From: Natronococcus amylolyticus DSM 10524
GTDB taxonomy: Archaea; Halobacteriota; Halobacteria; Halobacteriales; Natrialbaceae
Direction: 5' to 3'
Assembly (NCBI RefSeq): GCF_000337675.1
Contig: NZ_AOIB01000014.1
Coordinates: 184,587-248,586, forward strand
DNA: 64,000 nt
In this document: in pieces, positions 34,284 through 42,231 of the stretch
How positions within the stretch are numbered: the first letter of the stretch is position 1
How the letters are laid out: each line of letters starts with the position of its first letter
Translations under genes and position numbers: made by a program
The notes under the pieces: generated by a model
The model's input: only the letters and a program-made list of their open reading frames with translations
What the model was told of the DNA's origin: nothing
The model's database searches: none

Positions 34284-35396
34284 CTACGGACAGGTGTCGG
34301 AGTCCGAGGCGTCCGAGTCGGATTCGCTCTCGGGCGTCTCGGAGCCGTCGGTTCCGGAGTCGTCGTCGGTTCCGGAGTCGTCGTCGGTCTCGGAGCCGTC
34401 GTCGGAGCCGAACGTCCCACCAAGGGCCATCGAGTGGTCGTCGTAGTAGGCGTAGAGAGTCGTCGGGGCCGTGTAGCTGCCGCCGTAGTGACCGACGGGA
34501 CCGGTGGTGTCGACGGCGTTGTCCGTCCGATCGGTGGTAAACCGGAAGTTCTCGCGCTCGTAGACGGGATCGCCATCGAGCCAGTAGCGAACGACGCCGT
34601 CGGCGTTCGGCTCGCCGCCGCTGACCGTGTTCACGCGGACGTAGTACTCGAACTCGTACCACTGGCCCGGAACGATCTCGGGCTGTGCGAGCGCGTACTC
34701 CTCGCCGTCGACGATGTAGTCGTGGTCTCCATACTCCTCGTCACCTCCGTCCATGTGGTACGTGTTCGAGAGGAGGTGGTACGGTCCCTCGGGGTCGGTA
34801 TCTCGAGTGGAGACGTACATCCGGTTGCTCCAGCCGTTGGTTCCGTCGGGGTCGCCGCCACCGGCGCTGCCCTCGCCGCGCGCGATGGCGCAGTTCCACA
34901 GCCGACAGACCGCCAGCTCGCGGTCGTCCATCGTCCAGTCGGAACCGAGGGAGAAGCTGACGCGGCCGTTGAGCTCGAGCAGCCCGTCCTCGAAGTCGTA
35001 GTGGGTGCTCACCCCCCAGTTGTCGCCTTCCTGGAATCGCATCTCCAGGGCCGTGCTTCCGGAGACGGTCGGGCTGGACACGAAGCCGAGGTTCTCGGGG
35101 TCGCCGTTGGACACCCGGTAGAGTTCCTCCCAGTCGTCGTGTGCGTCGTAGTCGAGGTGGATGATCTCGTCCGGGTTGCCGGAGTTCGCTGCCGCAGTGT
35201 CGGTCCCAACACCCGCGAGGCCGAGCAACCCGCCGGCACCCAGGAGGCCGCCCGTGCGAATGGTCTGTCGCCTGGAGAGACTGAAACCGGTCGTCCCCTC
35301 GGTGGTGTCGTTCCCCTGCGTGGATCCTGTTGACGGCTCGTCCGGATCGAAACTGTTCGTTGGCATTCCAAATCTGTCTGATATGTCGGCCGTCAT
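34284..35396 (-). CDS. Tat-secreted polysaccharide-lyase-like protein
   Basis: A 370-residue exported protein. A long hydrophilic lead precedes a Tat signal at about residue 41 (LSRRQTIRTGGLLGAGG). The domain from about 75 to 325 has the beta-jelly-roll look of polysaccharide lyases (PL14, PL20 or heparin-lyase-like families): YRVSNGDPENLGF, ALEMRFQEGDNWGVST, DGTNGWSNRMYVS, GQWYEFEYYVRVNT, VVRYWLDGDPVYE and GHYGGSYT. The tail is Asp/Ser/Thr-rich, ending in SDTCP. Such enzymes cleave uronate-containing polysaccharides; the family assignment is by pattern only and the catalytic residues are not certain. An in-frame ATG at 35366 is an alternative start. Confidence 0.6.
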   Translation of the reverse strand: MTADISDRFGMPTNSFDPDEPSTGSTQGNDTTEGTTGFSLSRRQTIRTGGLLGAGGLLGLAGVGTDTAAANSGNPDEIIHLDYDAHDDWEELYRVSNGDPENLGFVSSPTVSGSTALEMRFQEGDNWGVSTHYDFEDGLLELNGRVSFSLGSDWTMDDRELAVCRLWNCAIARGEGSAGGGDPDGTNGWSNRMYVSTRDTDPEGPYHLLSNTYHMDGGDEEYGDHDYIVDGEEYALAQPEIVPGQWYEFEYYVRVNTVSGGEPNADGVVRYWLDGDPVYERENFRFTTDRTDNAVDTTGPVGHYGGSYTAPTTLYAYYDDHSMALGGTFGSDDGSETDDDSGTDDDSGTDGSETPESESDSDASDSDTCP

Positions 35397-35773
35397 AGTA
35401 TCGAACTCGCTACCGAGCGAGCGGTCTACTCAAATATCTCCTGAGTAGCAGTATCGGCAGAAAAACGGAACTAAGGACGGCACAATCGCCCCCGCCACTG
35501 ATCGCCGACGCGACGAGCGCAGTCGCGATCCCGCCGAAACACCCCGTGTCGTATTTTTCCACCGAGTCTCGAGGGGCGAAAACGGCCCATACTCGAGCGC
35601 TCCGATCGTTGCACCGATGGGATCGGGAGAAACCGCCACCTTCCGGTCGGCGGCCGATCCCGGAAACCGAAGCGCCTCGAGGAGCGACGGGCGCCGGCTC
35701 AAGCCGTGACAACGCTTTTCCGGCCAGCAGTGGGGAACTCGAGTATGACTACCCGACGCTCGGAGGATCCACG
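35397..35773. other. 377-bp intergenic region, no supported gene
   Basis: Between the lyase-like gene and the gene at 35774. The part next to 35400-35480 is comparatively A/T-rich and probably holds the promoter of the lyase gene. A minus-strand frame (35410-35712) has a hydrophobic stretch but a low-quality N-terminus and is not called. GGAGGATCC at 35760-35768 is the Shine-Dalgarno of the next gene. Confidence 0.4.
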
Positions 35774-36274
35774 ATGAACGACGGGGTGAACCCGACCACG
35801 ACGCCCGAGTGGGAGGAGCTGATCGCAGACGCCGATGGAATCGCCGCAGAGTACCGCGAGAACGGCTGGGACGCGGTCGCCCTCGAGCCGATCGACGTGA
35901 CGCCGGTCGAGCGGGGGGACCAGTCGGGGCTCGACGTCACGATCGCGGAGTCGGCGTACGACCGCGTCGCGGATCTCGTCGGCAGCGACGACGTCTCGTT
36001 CGGGGACGCCGAGGTGTACTACCGACCCGCCGAGGGCGAGGACCAGCGGTTCGCCCTGGTCGTCGAGCGCGACGAGCACAGCGAGAGCGCCGTCCTCGTG
36101 CCGGTGACCTATGCGCTCTCGGAATCCCGTGCGGTCTTCGAACGCGCGCTACACGAGGAGGAACTCCATATTCACGTCCGCCCCGAGGCCGCCGACGAGT
36201 GGGTCGTCTTCTCCCACGACGATCCGTCGCTGTTCCTCGAGGAGTCGGACGTTCGCGAGTGGAACGACGAGTAG
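35774..36274 (+). CDS. conserved haloarchaeal protein, 166 aa, function unknown
   Basis: A 166-residue acidic cytosolic protein. ATG at 35774 follows the ribosome-binding sequence GGAGGATCC by 5 nt. The text shows alternating strands and helices with DADGIAAEYRENGWDAVAL near the start, PERGDQSGLDVTIAES, and FALVVERDEHSESAVLVPVTY followed by LHIHVRPEAADEWVVFSHDDP. The pattern is that of a haloarchaeal family of unknown function. It is convergent with the DUF5806-like gene (4-bp gap). Confidence 0.65.
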   Translation: MNDGVNPTTTPEWEELIADADGIAAEYRENGWDAVALEPIDVTPVERGDQSGLDVTIAESAYDRVADLVGSDDVSFGDAEVYYRPAEGEDQRFALVVERDEHSESAVLVPVTYALSESRAVFERALHEEELHIHVRPEAADEWVVFSHDDPSLFLEESDVREWNDE

Positions 36275-36278
36275 GCCG

Positions 36279-36947
36279 TTACTCCTCGTCGGTCTCTCGG
36301 TCGCGAAGCTCCTCGCTCGCCTCTCGGACCTCGCGCATCACCGTCGAGATCCGTTCCTCGGCCTCGAGTTCGTCGTCGACCGAGAGGTCGACGCCCTCGA
36401 CCTCGAGGAGGAACTTCGCGACCTCCGTGGACTCGTACATCACGTCGTCGAGCTCCTCGGCGGTGAAGAAGTCACACATCGCGCCGTAGAGAAAGGTTGC
36501 GCCGGCCATGCGGACCTTCTCCTCGAAGGAGGCTCGAGCCTGGTTGACCGCCTGGGGCGTGTAGGTGTCGGTCATGAACGGAACCAGCTCGGGCAGGTTC
36601 TCGCCGATCTTGGTCATCTCGACGCCCGTCTCGGTCCGGAAGTCCGAACAGAGCCGCGCGATAGCCCACTCGCGGGCGGTGATGTACGTTCGATCGCGCA
36701 GGAACTCGTTGACCCGCTCGTACTGGGCGCCGTCCATCTTCTTGAAGCGGGCGTACTTCTGTACATCCGCTGGGACGTTCGACTCCTCGGGTTCGGGGTC
36801 GGGAACGTTCGGCATCGGGTTCTCACCGGCGGAGTCGTCGGCGGCTGCCGCGTCGCCGGCGTCGGCTGGATCGCGCTCGTCTCCATCGGAGCCGTCGGTC
36901 CGGGCGTCCTCGGCCTCGAGCCCGGCATCCGCACCGTCGTCGTTCAT
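36279..36947 (-). CDS. DUF5806-like haloarchaeal protein
   Basis: A 222-residue protein with an Asp/Ala-rich N-terminal 55 residues and a conserved helical domain: VQKYARFKKMDGAQYERVNEFLRDR, TYITAREWAIARLCSDFR, GENLPELVPFMTDTYTPQAVNQA, and FEEKVRMAGATFLYGAMCDFF. It contains no recognisable enzyme motif. I assign it to DUF5806 from the pattern, with limited certainty about the number. Alone, 147 bp from the divergent thiolase gene. Confidence 0.7.
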   Translation of the reverse strand: MNDDGADAGLEAEDARTDGSDGDERDPADAGDAAAADDSAGENPMPNVPDPEPEESNVPADVQKYARFKKMDGAQYERVNEFLRDRTYITAREWAIARLCSDFRTETGVEMTKIGENLPELVPFMTDTYTPQAVNQARASFEEKVRMAGATFLYGAMCDFFTAEELDDVMYESTEVAKFLLEVEGVDLSVDDELEAEERISTVMREVREASEELRDRETDEE

Positions 36948-37094
36948 GGCCGCGTATTGCCAGCTACTCGGGATAAGCGTTGTTCTCGAGGCGCCTCGAT
37001 ATCCTCCCCGGACTAAAAGCGGACCATCGTAAACTCCGCTCGCGTCCTCGAGAGTTCTGTCGAATTTAAGTTCGTGAGGAATGTTCGATACGGT

Positions 37095-38231
37095 ATGTCA
37101 CAGACTCCGGTCGTCGCCAAGGCGGTACGAACCCCCCAGGGGAAAGAGGACGGCGTCTTCGCCGACGTGCGAAGCGAGGACCTCTCCGTCGCACTGATCG
37201 ACGAGATCCTCGCCGAAACCGGTCTCTCCGGCGAGGACGTCGACGACCTGATGTGGGGCTGCGCCCAGCAACGCGGCGAGCAGGGGAACAACCTGGCCCG
37301 CGTCATCGCCCTCCTCTCGGAGCTTGGCGAGGACGTCCCCGGGACGACGATCAACCGCTGGTGTGCCTCTTCGATGCAGGCCGTCATCTCGGCGTCGGAC
37401 GCGATCGCCGCGGGCAACCGCGACGCGATCATCGCCGGCGGCGTCGAGAACATGTCCCGCGTCCCGATGGGCGAGAACACCCACAACGTCCACCCGAGGA
37501 TGGCCGAGTACTACAACATCGGCGAGCTCCAGATGGGGATGACCGCCGAGAAGGTCGCCGAGGAGTACGGCGTCAGCCGCGAGGAACAAGACGAGTACGC
37601 CGCCAGAAGCCAGCAGCGGGCTACCGAAGCGACCGAAGAAGGACGGTTCGACGACGAGATCGTCCCGATCGAGACCGACGACGGGACGGTCGACGAGGAC
37701 CAGGGTATTCGGCCGGGTACGACCGCCGAAAAGCTCGCCGAGCTGCCCACGGTGTTCAAATCCGACGGCACCGTCACGCCGGGCAACGCCTCCCAGATCT
37801 CCGACGGCGCCTCCGCCCTGCTGATCACCAGCGGGGCCTTCGCCGAGGAACACGACCTCGAGATCCTCGCCGAGGTCGGCCAGAACAACGTCGCCGGCGT
37901 CGATCCCACGGTGATGGGGATCGGCCCAGTGCCCGCGACGGAGGGGCTGCTCGAGCGCAACGGCCGCGACATCGAGGAGTACGACCTCGTCGAGCTCAAC
38001 GAGGCCTTCGCCAGCCAGTCGATCTACTCCCGCGACGAGCTCGGGATCGACCCCGAGAAGTTCAACGTCAACGGCGGGGCGATCGCGATCGGGCACCCGC
38101 TGGGGGCCTCCGGCGCGCGCCTGCCCGTGACGCTGATCCACGAACTCGGAAAGCGCGGCGGCGGCAGCGGCCTGGCGACGCTGTGTGTCGGCTTCGGCCA
38201 GGGTGCGGCGATCGAGTTCGAAGTCAACTGA
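37095..38231 (+). CDS. thiolase (acetyl-CoA C-acyltransferase)
   Basis: A 378-residue cytosolic enzyme that joins or cleaves acyl-CoA units (beta-oxidation or acetoacetyl-CoA formation). The nucleophile Cys90 lies in TINRWCASSMQAV; the catalytic His is in NGGAIAIGHPLGASGAR and the second Cys in LATLCVGFGQGAA. The ATG at 37095 gives MSQTPVVAKAVRTPQG, the usual thiolase start; an upstream in-frame ATG at 37074 is not needed. Because a long-chain acyl-CoA synthetase and a thioesterase are in the window, fatty-acid breakdown is possible, but no other beta-oxidation gene is adjacent. Confidence 0.95.
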   Translation: MSQTPVVAKAVRTPQGKEDGVFADVRSEDLSVALIDEILAETGLSGEDVDDLMWGCAQQRGEQGNNLARVIALLSELGEDVPGTTINRWCASSMQAVISASDAIAAGNRDAIIAGGVENMSRVPMGENTHNVHPRMAEYYNIGELQMGMTAEKVAEEYGVSREEQDEYAARSQQRATEATEEGRFDDEIVPIETDDGTVDEDQGIRPGTTAEKLAELPTVFKSDGTVTPGNASQISDGASALLITSGAFAEEHDLEILAEVGQNNVAGVDPTVMGIGPVPATEGLLERNGRDIEEYDLVELNEAFASQSIYSRDELGIDPEKFNVNGGAIAIGHPLGASGARLPVTLIHELGKRGGGSGLATLCVGFGQGAAIEFEVN

Positions 38232-38575
38232 GGCGCGGTTCGGAGCGAGCGCGGTTCGGAGCGAACGAAGTGAGCGAGAACCGCGGATGCGAACGGGGAG
38301 GAACGACCCGTGAGCGAACGAAGTGAGTGAGAACCGCGGGGCGAGCGGGGAGCGCAAACGACCCGCGAGCGGCCGATCAGTCCGGGCCTTTTGATCCAGA
38401 TTTTGCGAGGCCGCTCGCACAGCGAGCAACCGACGACGAAGACGGATCGTGTCGCAGCCATCGAGGCGATCGGCGGCACCACCAGAACGTATTTGTTTTC
38501 TTACCCATCTACTGCAGGTATGGTCTCATCGCGCTCGTTATCGCCTTCTACTCCATCCTCGCTTTCTCCCCGTCG
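38232..38575. repeat. 344-bp intergenic region with a 28-bp direct repeat
   Basis: Two copies of a 28-bp sequence (GAGCGAACGAAGTGAG-GAGAACCGCGG, one base differing) lie at 38259-38286 and 38312-38339, a spacing of 53 bp. Shorter pieces (GCGGTTCGGAGCGA, GACCCGYGAGCG) are repeated around them. Such GAAGTGAG repeats occur downstream of many haloarchaeal genes and may be transcript ends or simply duplicated spacer. The rest of the gap, up to the ATG at 38576, includes a short A/T-rich segment near 38490-38520 that may be the promoter of the protease gene. Confidence 0.7.
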
Positions 38576-39577
38576 ATGACGGCGGTGGATCGGCGAACGC
38601 TCCGGTGGCGGATGCTCGCGTCGCTCGCACTGCTCGTGCTCGTCACGGTCGGCTTCGTCGTCGGTGTCTGGGGCGCGTTCTACCTCGTTCTCGTCTCGTT
38701 CGAGGCCGACGGGGCGGCACTGATCGCGTCGGTAGCGAGCGGCGTTCTCCTGGCCTCTCTCGTCGGTCTCGAGTTCATCCAGGTATCGACAGTCGAGCGG
38801 TTCGCGGGCGCCACGCCGGTCGATCGCGACGAGAGGCCGGAGTTGTACCGGACGACGACGCGCGTCGCCTCCCAGCTCGACGTCCCGGTCCCGACGATCG
38901 CGATCTCCGACAGTCCCGCACCCGAAGCGCTGGTCGTCGGCTTCCGGCGCGACGGGATCCACCTGGTGCTCTCCGAGGGGACGATCGACGCGCTCGACGA
39001 CGCCGAGCTCGAGGCGGTGATCGCACACGAGCTGGCACACGTACGGAACAGGGATGCGACGGTGATGACGGCGGTTTCGGCCCCGGTGGTGCTCGCGGCG
39101 GGACTGCGGACGCGCCTTCCCGATCCGAACGATGCCGGGATGGCCGCAGTCGTGGTACTCCCGCTGGCGCTCGTCTCGAACGTCGCGTGGATCGCCGGTC
39201 GAACGATCACCGCCGTGCTCGCTCGCGTTCGCGAACACGCCGCCGACCGGGCGGCCGCCGAGGTAACCGGGTCGCCCGCGACGCTCGCGAGCGCGCTCGA
39301 GACCCTCGACGAGCGGATCGAGGCGACGCCGACCCGGGACCTCAGGTCGGTCGAGGGCGTCTCCGCGCTGTCGATCCTTCCGCTCGAGCGCGATCCCGAC
39401 AGTCGAGCGGTTCGGCTCGGTCCGGACGGCGAGACCGAGCCCTCGCACCTGTGGTTCGATCGCCTCAAGTGGCGGCTGTTCGTGACGCATCCGCCGACGG
39501 CCGACAGACTCGAGTCGCTGCGATCGCTCGAGCGCGGGCACCACCGGGGTGACGAACGGGAGCCGACGGCAGCATAG
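38576..39577 (+). CDS. M48 family zinc metalloprotease (HtpX-like)
   Basis: A 333-residue membrane protease. Two transmembrane helices lie near the N-terminus (LASLALLVLVTVGFVVGVWG and LIASVASGVLLASLVG). The catalytic motif HELAHVRNRD follows EAVIAHE, and a later pair of helices (VVLAAGLRTRL, VVVLPLALVSNVAWIAG) and the third-ligand helix EHAADRAAAEVTG complete the M48 pattern. The C-terminus has LSILPLERDP and FVTHPPTADRLESL, the usual end (HPP-R). HtpX proteins degrade damaged membrane proteins. The ATG at 38576 is the first Met before the first helix; the open frame extends upstream without Met. Confidence 0.9.
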   Translation: MTAVDRRTLRWRMLASLALLVLVTVGFVVGVWGAFYLVLVSFEADGAALIASVASGVLLASLVGLEFIQVSTVERFAGATPVDRDERPELYRTTTRVASQLDVPVPTIAISDSPAPEALVVGFRRDGIHLVLSEGTIDALDDAELEAVIAHELAHVRNRDATVMTAVSAPVVLAAGLRTRLPDPNDAGMAAVVVLPLALVSNVAWIAGRTITAVLARVREHAADRAAAEVTGSPATLASALETLDERIEATPTRDLRSVEGVSALSILPLERDPDSRAVRLGPDGETEPSHLWFDRLKWRLFVTHPPTADRLESLRSLERGHHRGDEREPTAA

Positions 39578-39634
39578 GGGAGCTACGGCGATCCGGACAG
39601 GCGATTTACATCGGTCGAGCCCCTACGGTGTTCA

Positions 39635-39973
39635 ATGAGCAACATCTTGCTGGCGGCGATCATCGGCATTCCGCTCGCCTGGCACCTCGGAATCACCGCG
39701 TTCGTCTACTACGATTCCGGTCGCGTCGGCCTCGAGCCGACGCGGAAGTGGGTCGCGATCACCTTCGCCATCCCGATCTTCGGCTTCTTCATCTACCTCT
39801 TCGAGCGCAGCGAGCTCGACTACGACCCTGAAAGCGACCCCTACAAGGATCACAACTACAACATCCATCCCTCGAGGGCCGACGACGCGCCGCTGCCCTC
39901 GCGAGGCGACGACCGGGAGGGGCCGGACGACCTCGAGGGACCGGACGGGTCGGACTCCGAGCGGGAGCGGTAG
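39635..39973 (+). CDS. small membrane protein, two helices and acidic tail
   Basis: A 112-residue protein with two helices (about residues 3-24 and 42-58; KWVAITFAIPIFGFFIYLF) and a hydrophilic, Asp/Arg-rich tail of about 50 residues with SDPYKDHNYNIHPSR. The helix pair with the short turn resembles the phospholipase-D N-terminal (PLDc_N) type of membrane module, but no nuclease domain follows. It is conserved-looking but of unknown role. It is convergent with eutA (5-bp gap). Confidence 0.65.
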   Translation: MSNILLAAIIGIPLAWHLGITAFVYYDSGRVGLEPTRKWVAITFAIPIFGFFIYLFERSELDYDPESDPYKDHNYNIHPSRADDAPLPSRGDDREGPDDLEGPDGSDSERER

Positions 39974-39978
39974 CGACG

Positions 39979-41427
39979 TCAGAACGCGAGCGTCTTGACG
40001 ACGACGGGAACACTGTCGTGGCCCGAGATCGGCTCGCCGACGTCGAGGTAGTCGCCGTCCTGGACAGCGAGTTCGTCGAGCGCGACGAGGGGACGATCGC
40101 TGCGGCGCTCGAGGAGCTGTCCCAGCGCCTTCGCGCAGTTCTGGCGAACCACGACGACGATCGGGAGCGAGGGGGGCAACGGCTCGAGCGCCGACGCGAG
40201 CGCGTCCGCCACCGAACCCAGCCGCTCGTACTCGAGCGGGCCGACGTCCGCGACCGCGAGGGCGACGGCGTCGAGATCGTGGAGGTCGTGGAGTTCCCGA
40301 AGCCGTGCGACTGTAGCCTCGAGTCGATCGCGAAGACGGCTCTCCTCGAGGTCCGCGAGGTCGCCGACGTCGGCGACCGGAACGTTCCGGAGCGGCAGCA
40401 GGTCGGGCTCGATCGAGATCGTCCGCCCGCTGAGCGTCGTCGACTCCGTCCCGGCGCCGACGACGGTCGCCCGCAGGTCCTCCGCGGACTCGAGAACGGG
40501 CCAGGATCGCACCCGCTCGTGTTCGCGCAGCGCGGCCGCGAGCAGTCCTCCGAGATCGCCGTGGGCGAACGGGTCGGCCGGCGGCGAGTCGACGAGCAGG
40601 CCGACGCCGCCGCTGAAGACGACGCCGTCGAGGGAGACGGGTTCGGTCGGGAGTTCGCCGATCGCCAACTCGCGCGTGAGACGGTCAAACGGCGGTCCCT
40701 CGAGCAGGTCGACGATCCGGTCAGCCATCGCCTCCGCGAGCGCAGCGAGCAGTTCGCCATCGGGTTCGTCGCCGACCGCGATTGGGAACTCGAGTGCCTC
40801 GGCGAGCACTTCGGCGGGCGGTGAGATCGAGCCGATTCGTCCGTCGTCGTCGAATCGGACCAGTCGCCCGCCGACGTCGAGACAGCGCGTCTCCCGAACC
40901 CGGCTTCCGCCTCGCTTGCGGCCGTCGGATCCCCCCTCGAAGATCGCGACGTTTGTCGTTCCGCCGCCGACGTCGACGTTGGCGACGGTTCCGCCCGTTT
41001 CGGCGGCGTGGGCTGCTGCACCGGAGCCCCGACCCGCGAGCACCGCCTCGAGATCCGCGCCGGCCGTCGCGGCCACGAACCGACCCGCGTCGGCGGCGAC
41101 CTGATGGACGAGCGGTTCGGCGTTCTCTCGACGGGCGGTCTCGCCGGTGACGATCACCGCGCCCGTGTCGACGGTCGCGGGCTCGAGCCCGGCCGCCTCG
41201 AGGTCGCGTTTGACGAACGCGGCGACCCCCCCGACGTCGATCGTCTCGCGATCGAGCAGCGGCGTCTCGCGGACCGGACCTCGGAAGACGACCTCGCGGT
41301 CGGCGATCTCGGGGCTCGCCGCCCCGCCGGGTGGCGTCTCGACCTGCAGGCGGCTGACGATGGTGTGGGTCGTGGTCGTCCCGACGTCGACGCCGACGCT
41401 CGTCAGCGACTCCGGATCGGCGGTCAC
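39979..41427 (-). CDS. eutA: ethanolamine ammonia-lyase reactivase EutA
   Basis: A 482-residue ATPase-like chaperone of the actin/Hsp70 superfamily that removes damaged cobalamin from ethanolamine ammonia-lyase. Motifs: VGVDVGTTTTHTIVSRL near the N-terminus (phosphate-binding loop), VTGETARRENAEPLVHQ, VDVGGGTTNVAIFEGG, DVGGRLVRFDDDG and the C-terminal VDIGEP-like SGHDSVPVVVKTLAF. Third gene of the eutBCA operon, 4 bp after eutC. The length is close to that of bacterial EutA. No adenosyltransferase (EutT) gene is adjacent. Confidence 0.93.
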   Translation of the reverse strand: MTADPESLTSVGVDVGTTTTHTIVSRLQVETPPGGAASPEIADREVVFRGPVRETPLLDRETIDVGGVAAFVKRDLEAAGLEPATVDTGAVIVTGETARRENAEPLVHQVAADAGRFVAATAGADLEAVLAGRGSGAAAHAAETGGTVANVDVGGGTTNVAIFEGGSDGRKRGGSRVRETRCLDVGGRLVRFDDDGRIGSISPPAEVLAEALEFPIAVGDEPDGELLAALAEAMADRIVDLLEGPPFDRLTRELAIGELPTEPVSLDGVVFSGGVGLLVDSPPADPFAHGDLGGLLAAALREHERVRSWPVLESAEDLRATVVGAGTESTTLSGRTISIEPDLLPLRNVPVADVGDLADLEESRLRDRLEATVARLRELHDLHDLDAVALAVADVGPLEYERLGSVADALASALEPLPPSLPIVVVVRQNCAKALGQLLERRSDRPLVALDELAVQDGDYLDVGEPISGHDSVPVVVKTLAF

Positions 41428-41431
41428 GAGC

Positions 41432-42229
41432 TCACTCCGTCCGGAACTCGCGGTCGTCCTCGCGGAGGTCGACCCCGCTTGCCTCGGCGTCGAGCATCTC
41501 CGCGATCAGGTCGACGAGCTCGGCGCCGGCCTCGACCGGCGGGAGCCCGCCGTCGTGGATGTTCGAGACGACCGACTTCTTCGCCGTCGCCGAGCCGCGC
41601 TCGGGGCCGTACACCAGATAGGCGCTCAGGCTCTCGGCGGTCCGGAGCCCGGGCCGTTCGCCGATGAGGTTGACACAGCAGTCGGCCTCGAGCTCCTCGC
41701 CGACGGCGTCCATCACGTCGACGCGACCGGACTCGACGAAGACGGGCGTGCCGACCGAGATCCCGCGAGCCTCGAGCCCGTCGAGCAGCGCCGGCAAGAG
41801 CTGCGGGACGTTCGCCTCGACGGCCGACGAGGAGAGCCCGTCGCTGACCACGAGCTGGACCTCCGGTGCGGGCTCGCAGTCGCGCTCGAGTCGCTCGAGG
41901 CTGTCGGCGTCGAGTTCCCGCCCGAGGTCGGGACGGGCGAGGTACTGGTCCGTGTCCGCAACCCTCGTCCGGAGCCGTACTAGCCCGAACTCCTTGAGCA
42001 GGTCGTCGCTCACCCGCGAGTGGACTGCGTCGCGGGCGACGCCGTGGTCGGCCCGGAACTCGAGTAACGCCTCGGTGGTCGGCCGCGGGCCGGATCGGCC
42101 GACGCCGAGTCTGGTGGGGTTGCGGTCGGCGATGCGCCGGAGCGCATCCTCGTCTCCACGGTCGGCGTCGTCACTGGTGGTCGGTTCGGGCGGTTCCGCA
42201 TCGGCGTCGGGGTTCGAGTCGGATGCCAT
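41432..42229 (-). CDS. eutC: ethanolamine ammonia-lyase small subunit
   Basis: A 265-residue subunit that together with EutB binds adenosylcobalamin and deaminates ethanolamine to acetaldehyde and ammonia. The ATG at 42229 is used; upstream residues in the open frame overlap EutB. After an acidic leader of about 30 residues come TPTRLGVGRSGPRPTT-like (NPTRLGVGRSGPRPT), FRADHGVARDAVHS, QYLARPDLGREL, VSDGLSSSAVEANVPQLLP, DCCVNLIGERPGL and LSAYLVYGP, all typical of EutC. It begins 2 bp after the eutB stop. Cytosolic; no N-terminal microcompartment-targeting sequence is evident. Confidence 0.95.
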   Translation of the reverse strand: MASDSNPDADAEPPEPTTSDDADRGDEDALRRIADRNPTRLGVGRSGPRPTTEALLEFRADHGVARDAVHSRVSDDLLKEFGLVRLRTRVADTDQYLARPDLGRELDADSLERLERDCEPAPEVQLVVSDGLSSSAVEANVPQLLPALLDGLEARGISVGTPVFVESGRVDVMDAVGEELEADCCVNLIGERPGLRTAESLSAYLVYGPERGSATAKKSVVSNIHDGGLPPVEAGAELVDLIAEMLDAEASGVDLREDDREFRTE

Positions 42230-42231
42230 AG

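Noticed and set aside
35410..35712. Minus-strand frame with a hydrophobic stretch
   Set aside because: Start region overlaps ordinary spacer, no conserved pattern, and no ribosome-binding site; possible but unsupported.
38259..38339. CRISPR-like repeats
   Set aside because: Only two copies, the spacer is shorter than a repeat unit and no cas genes are in the window.
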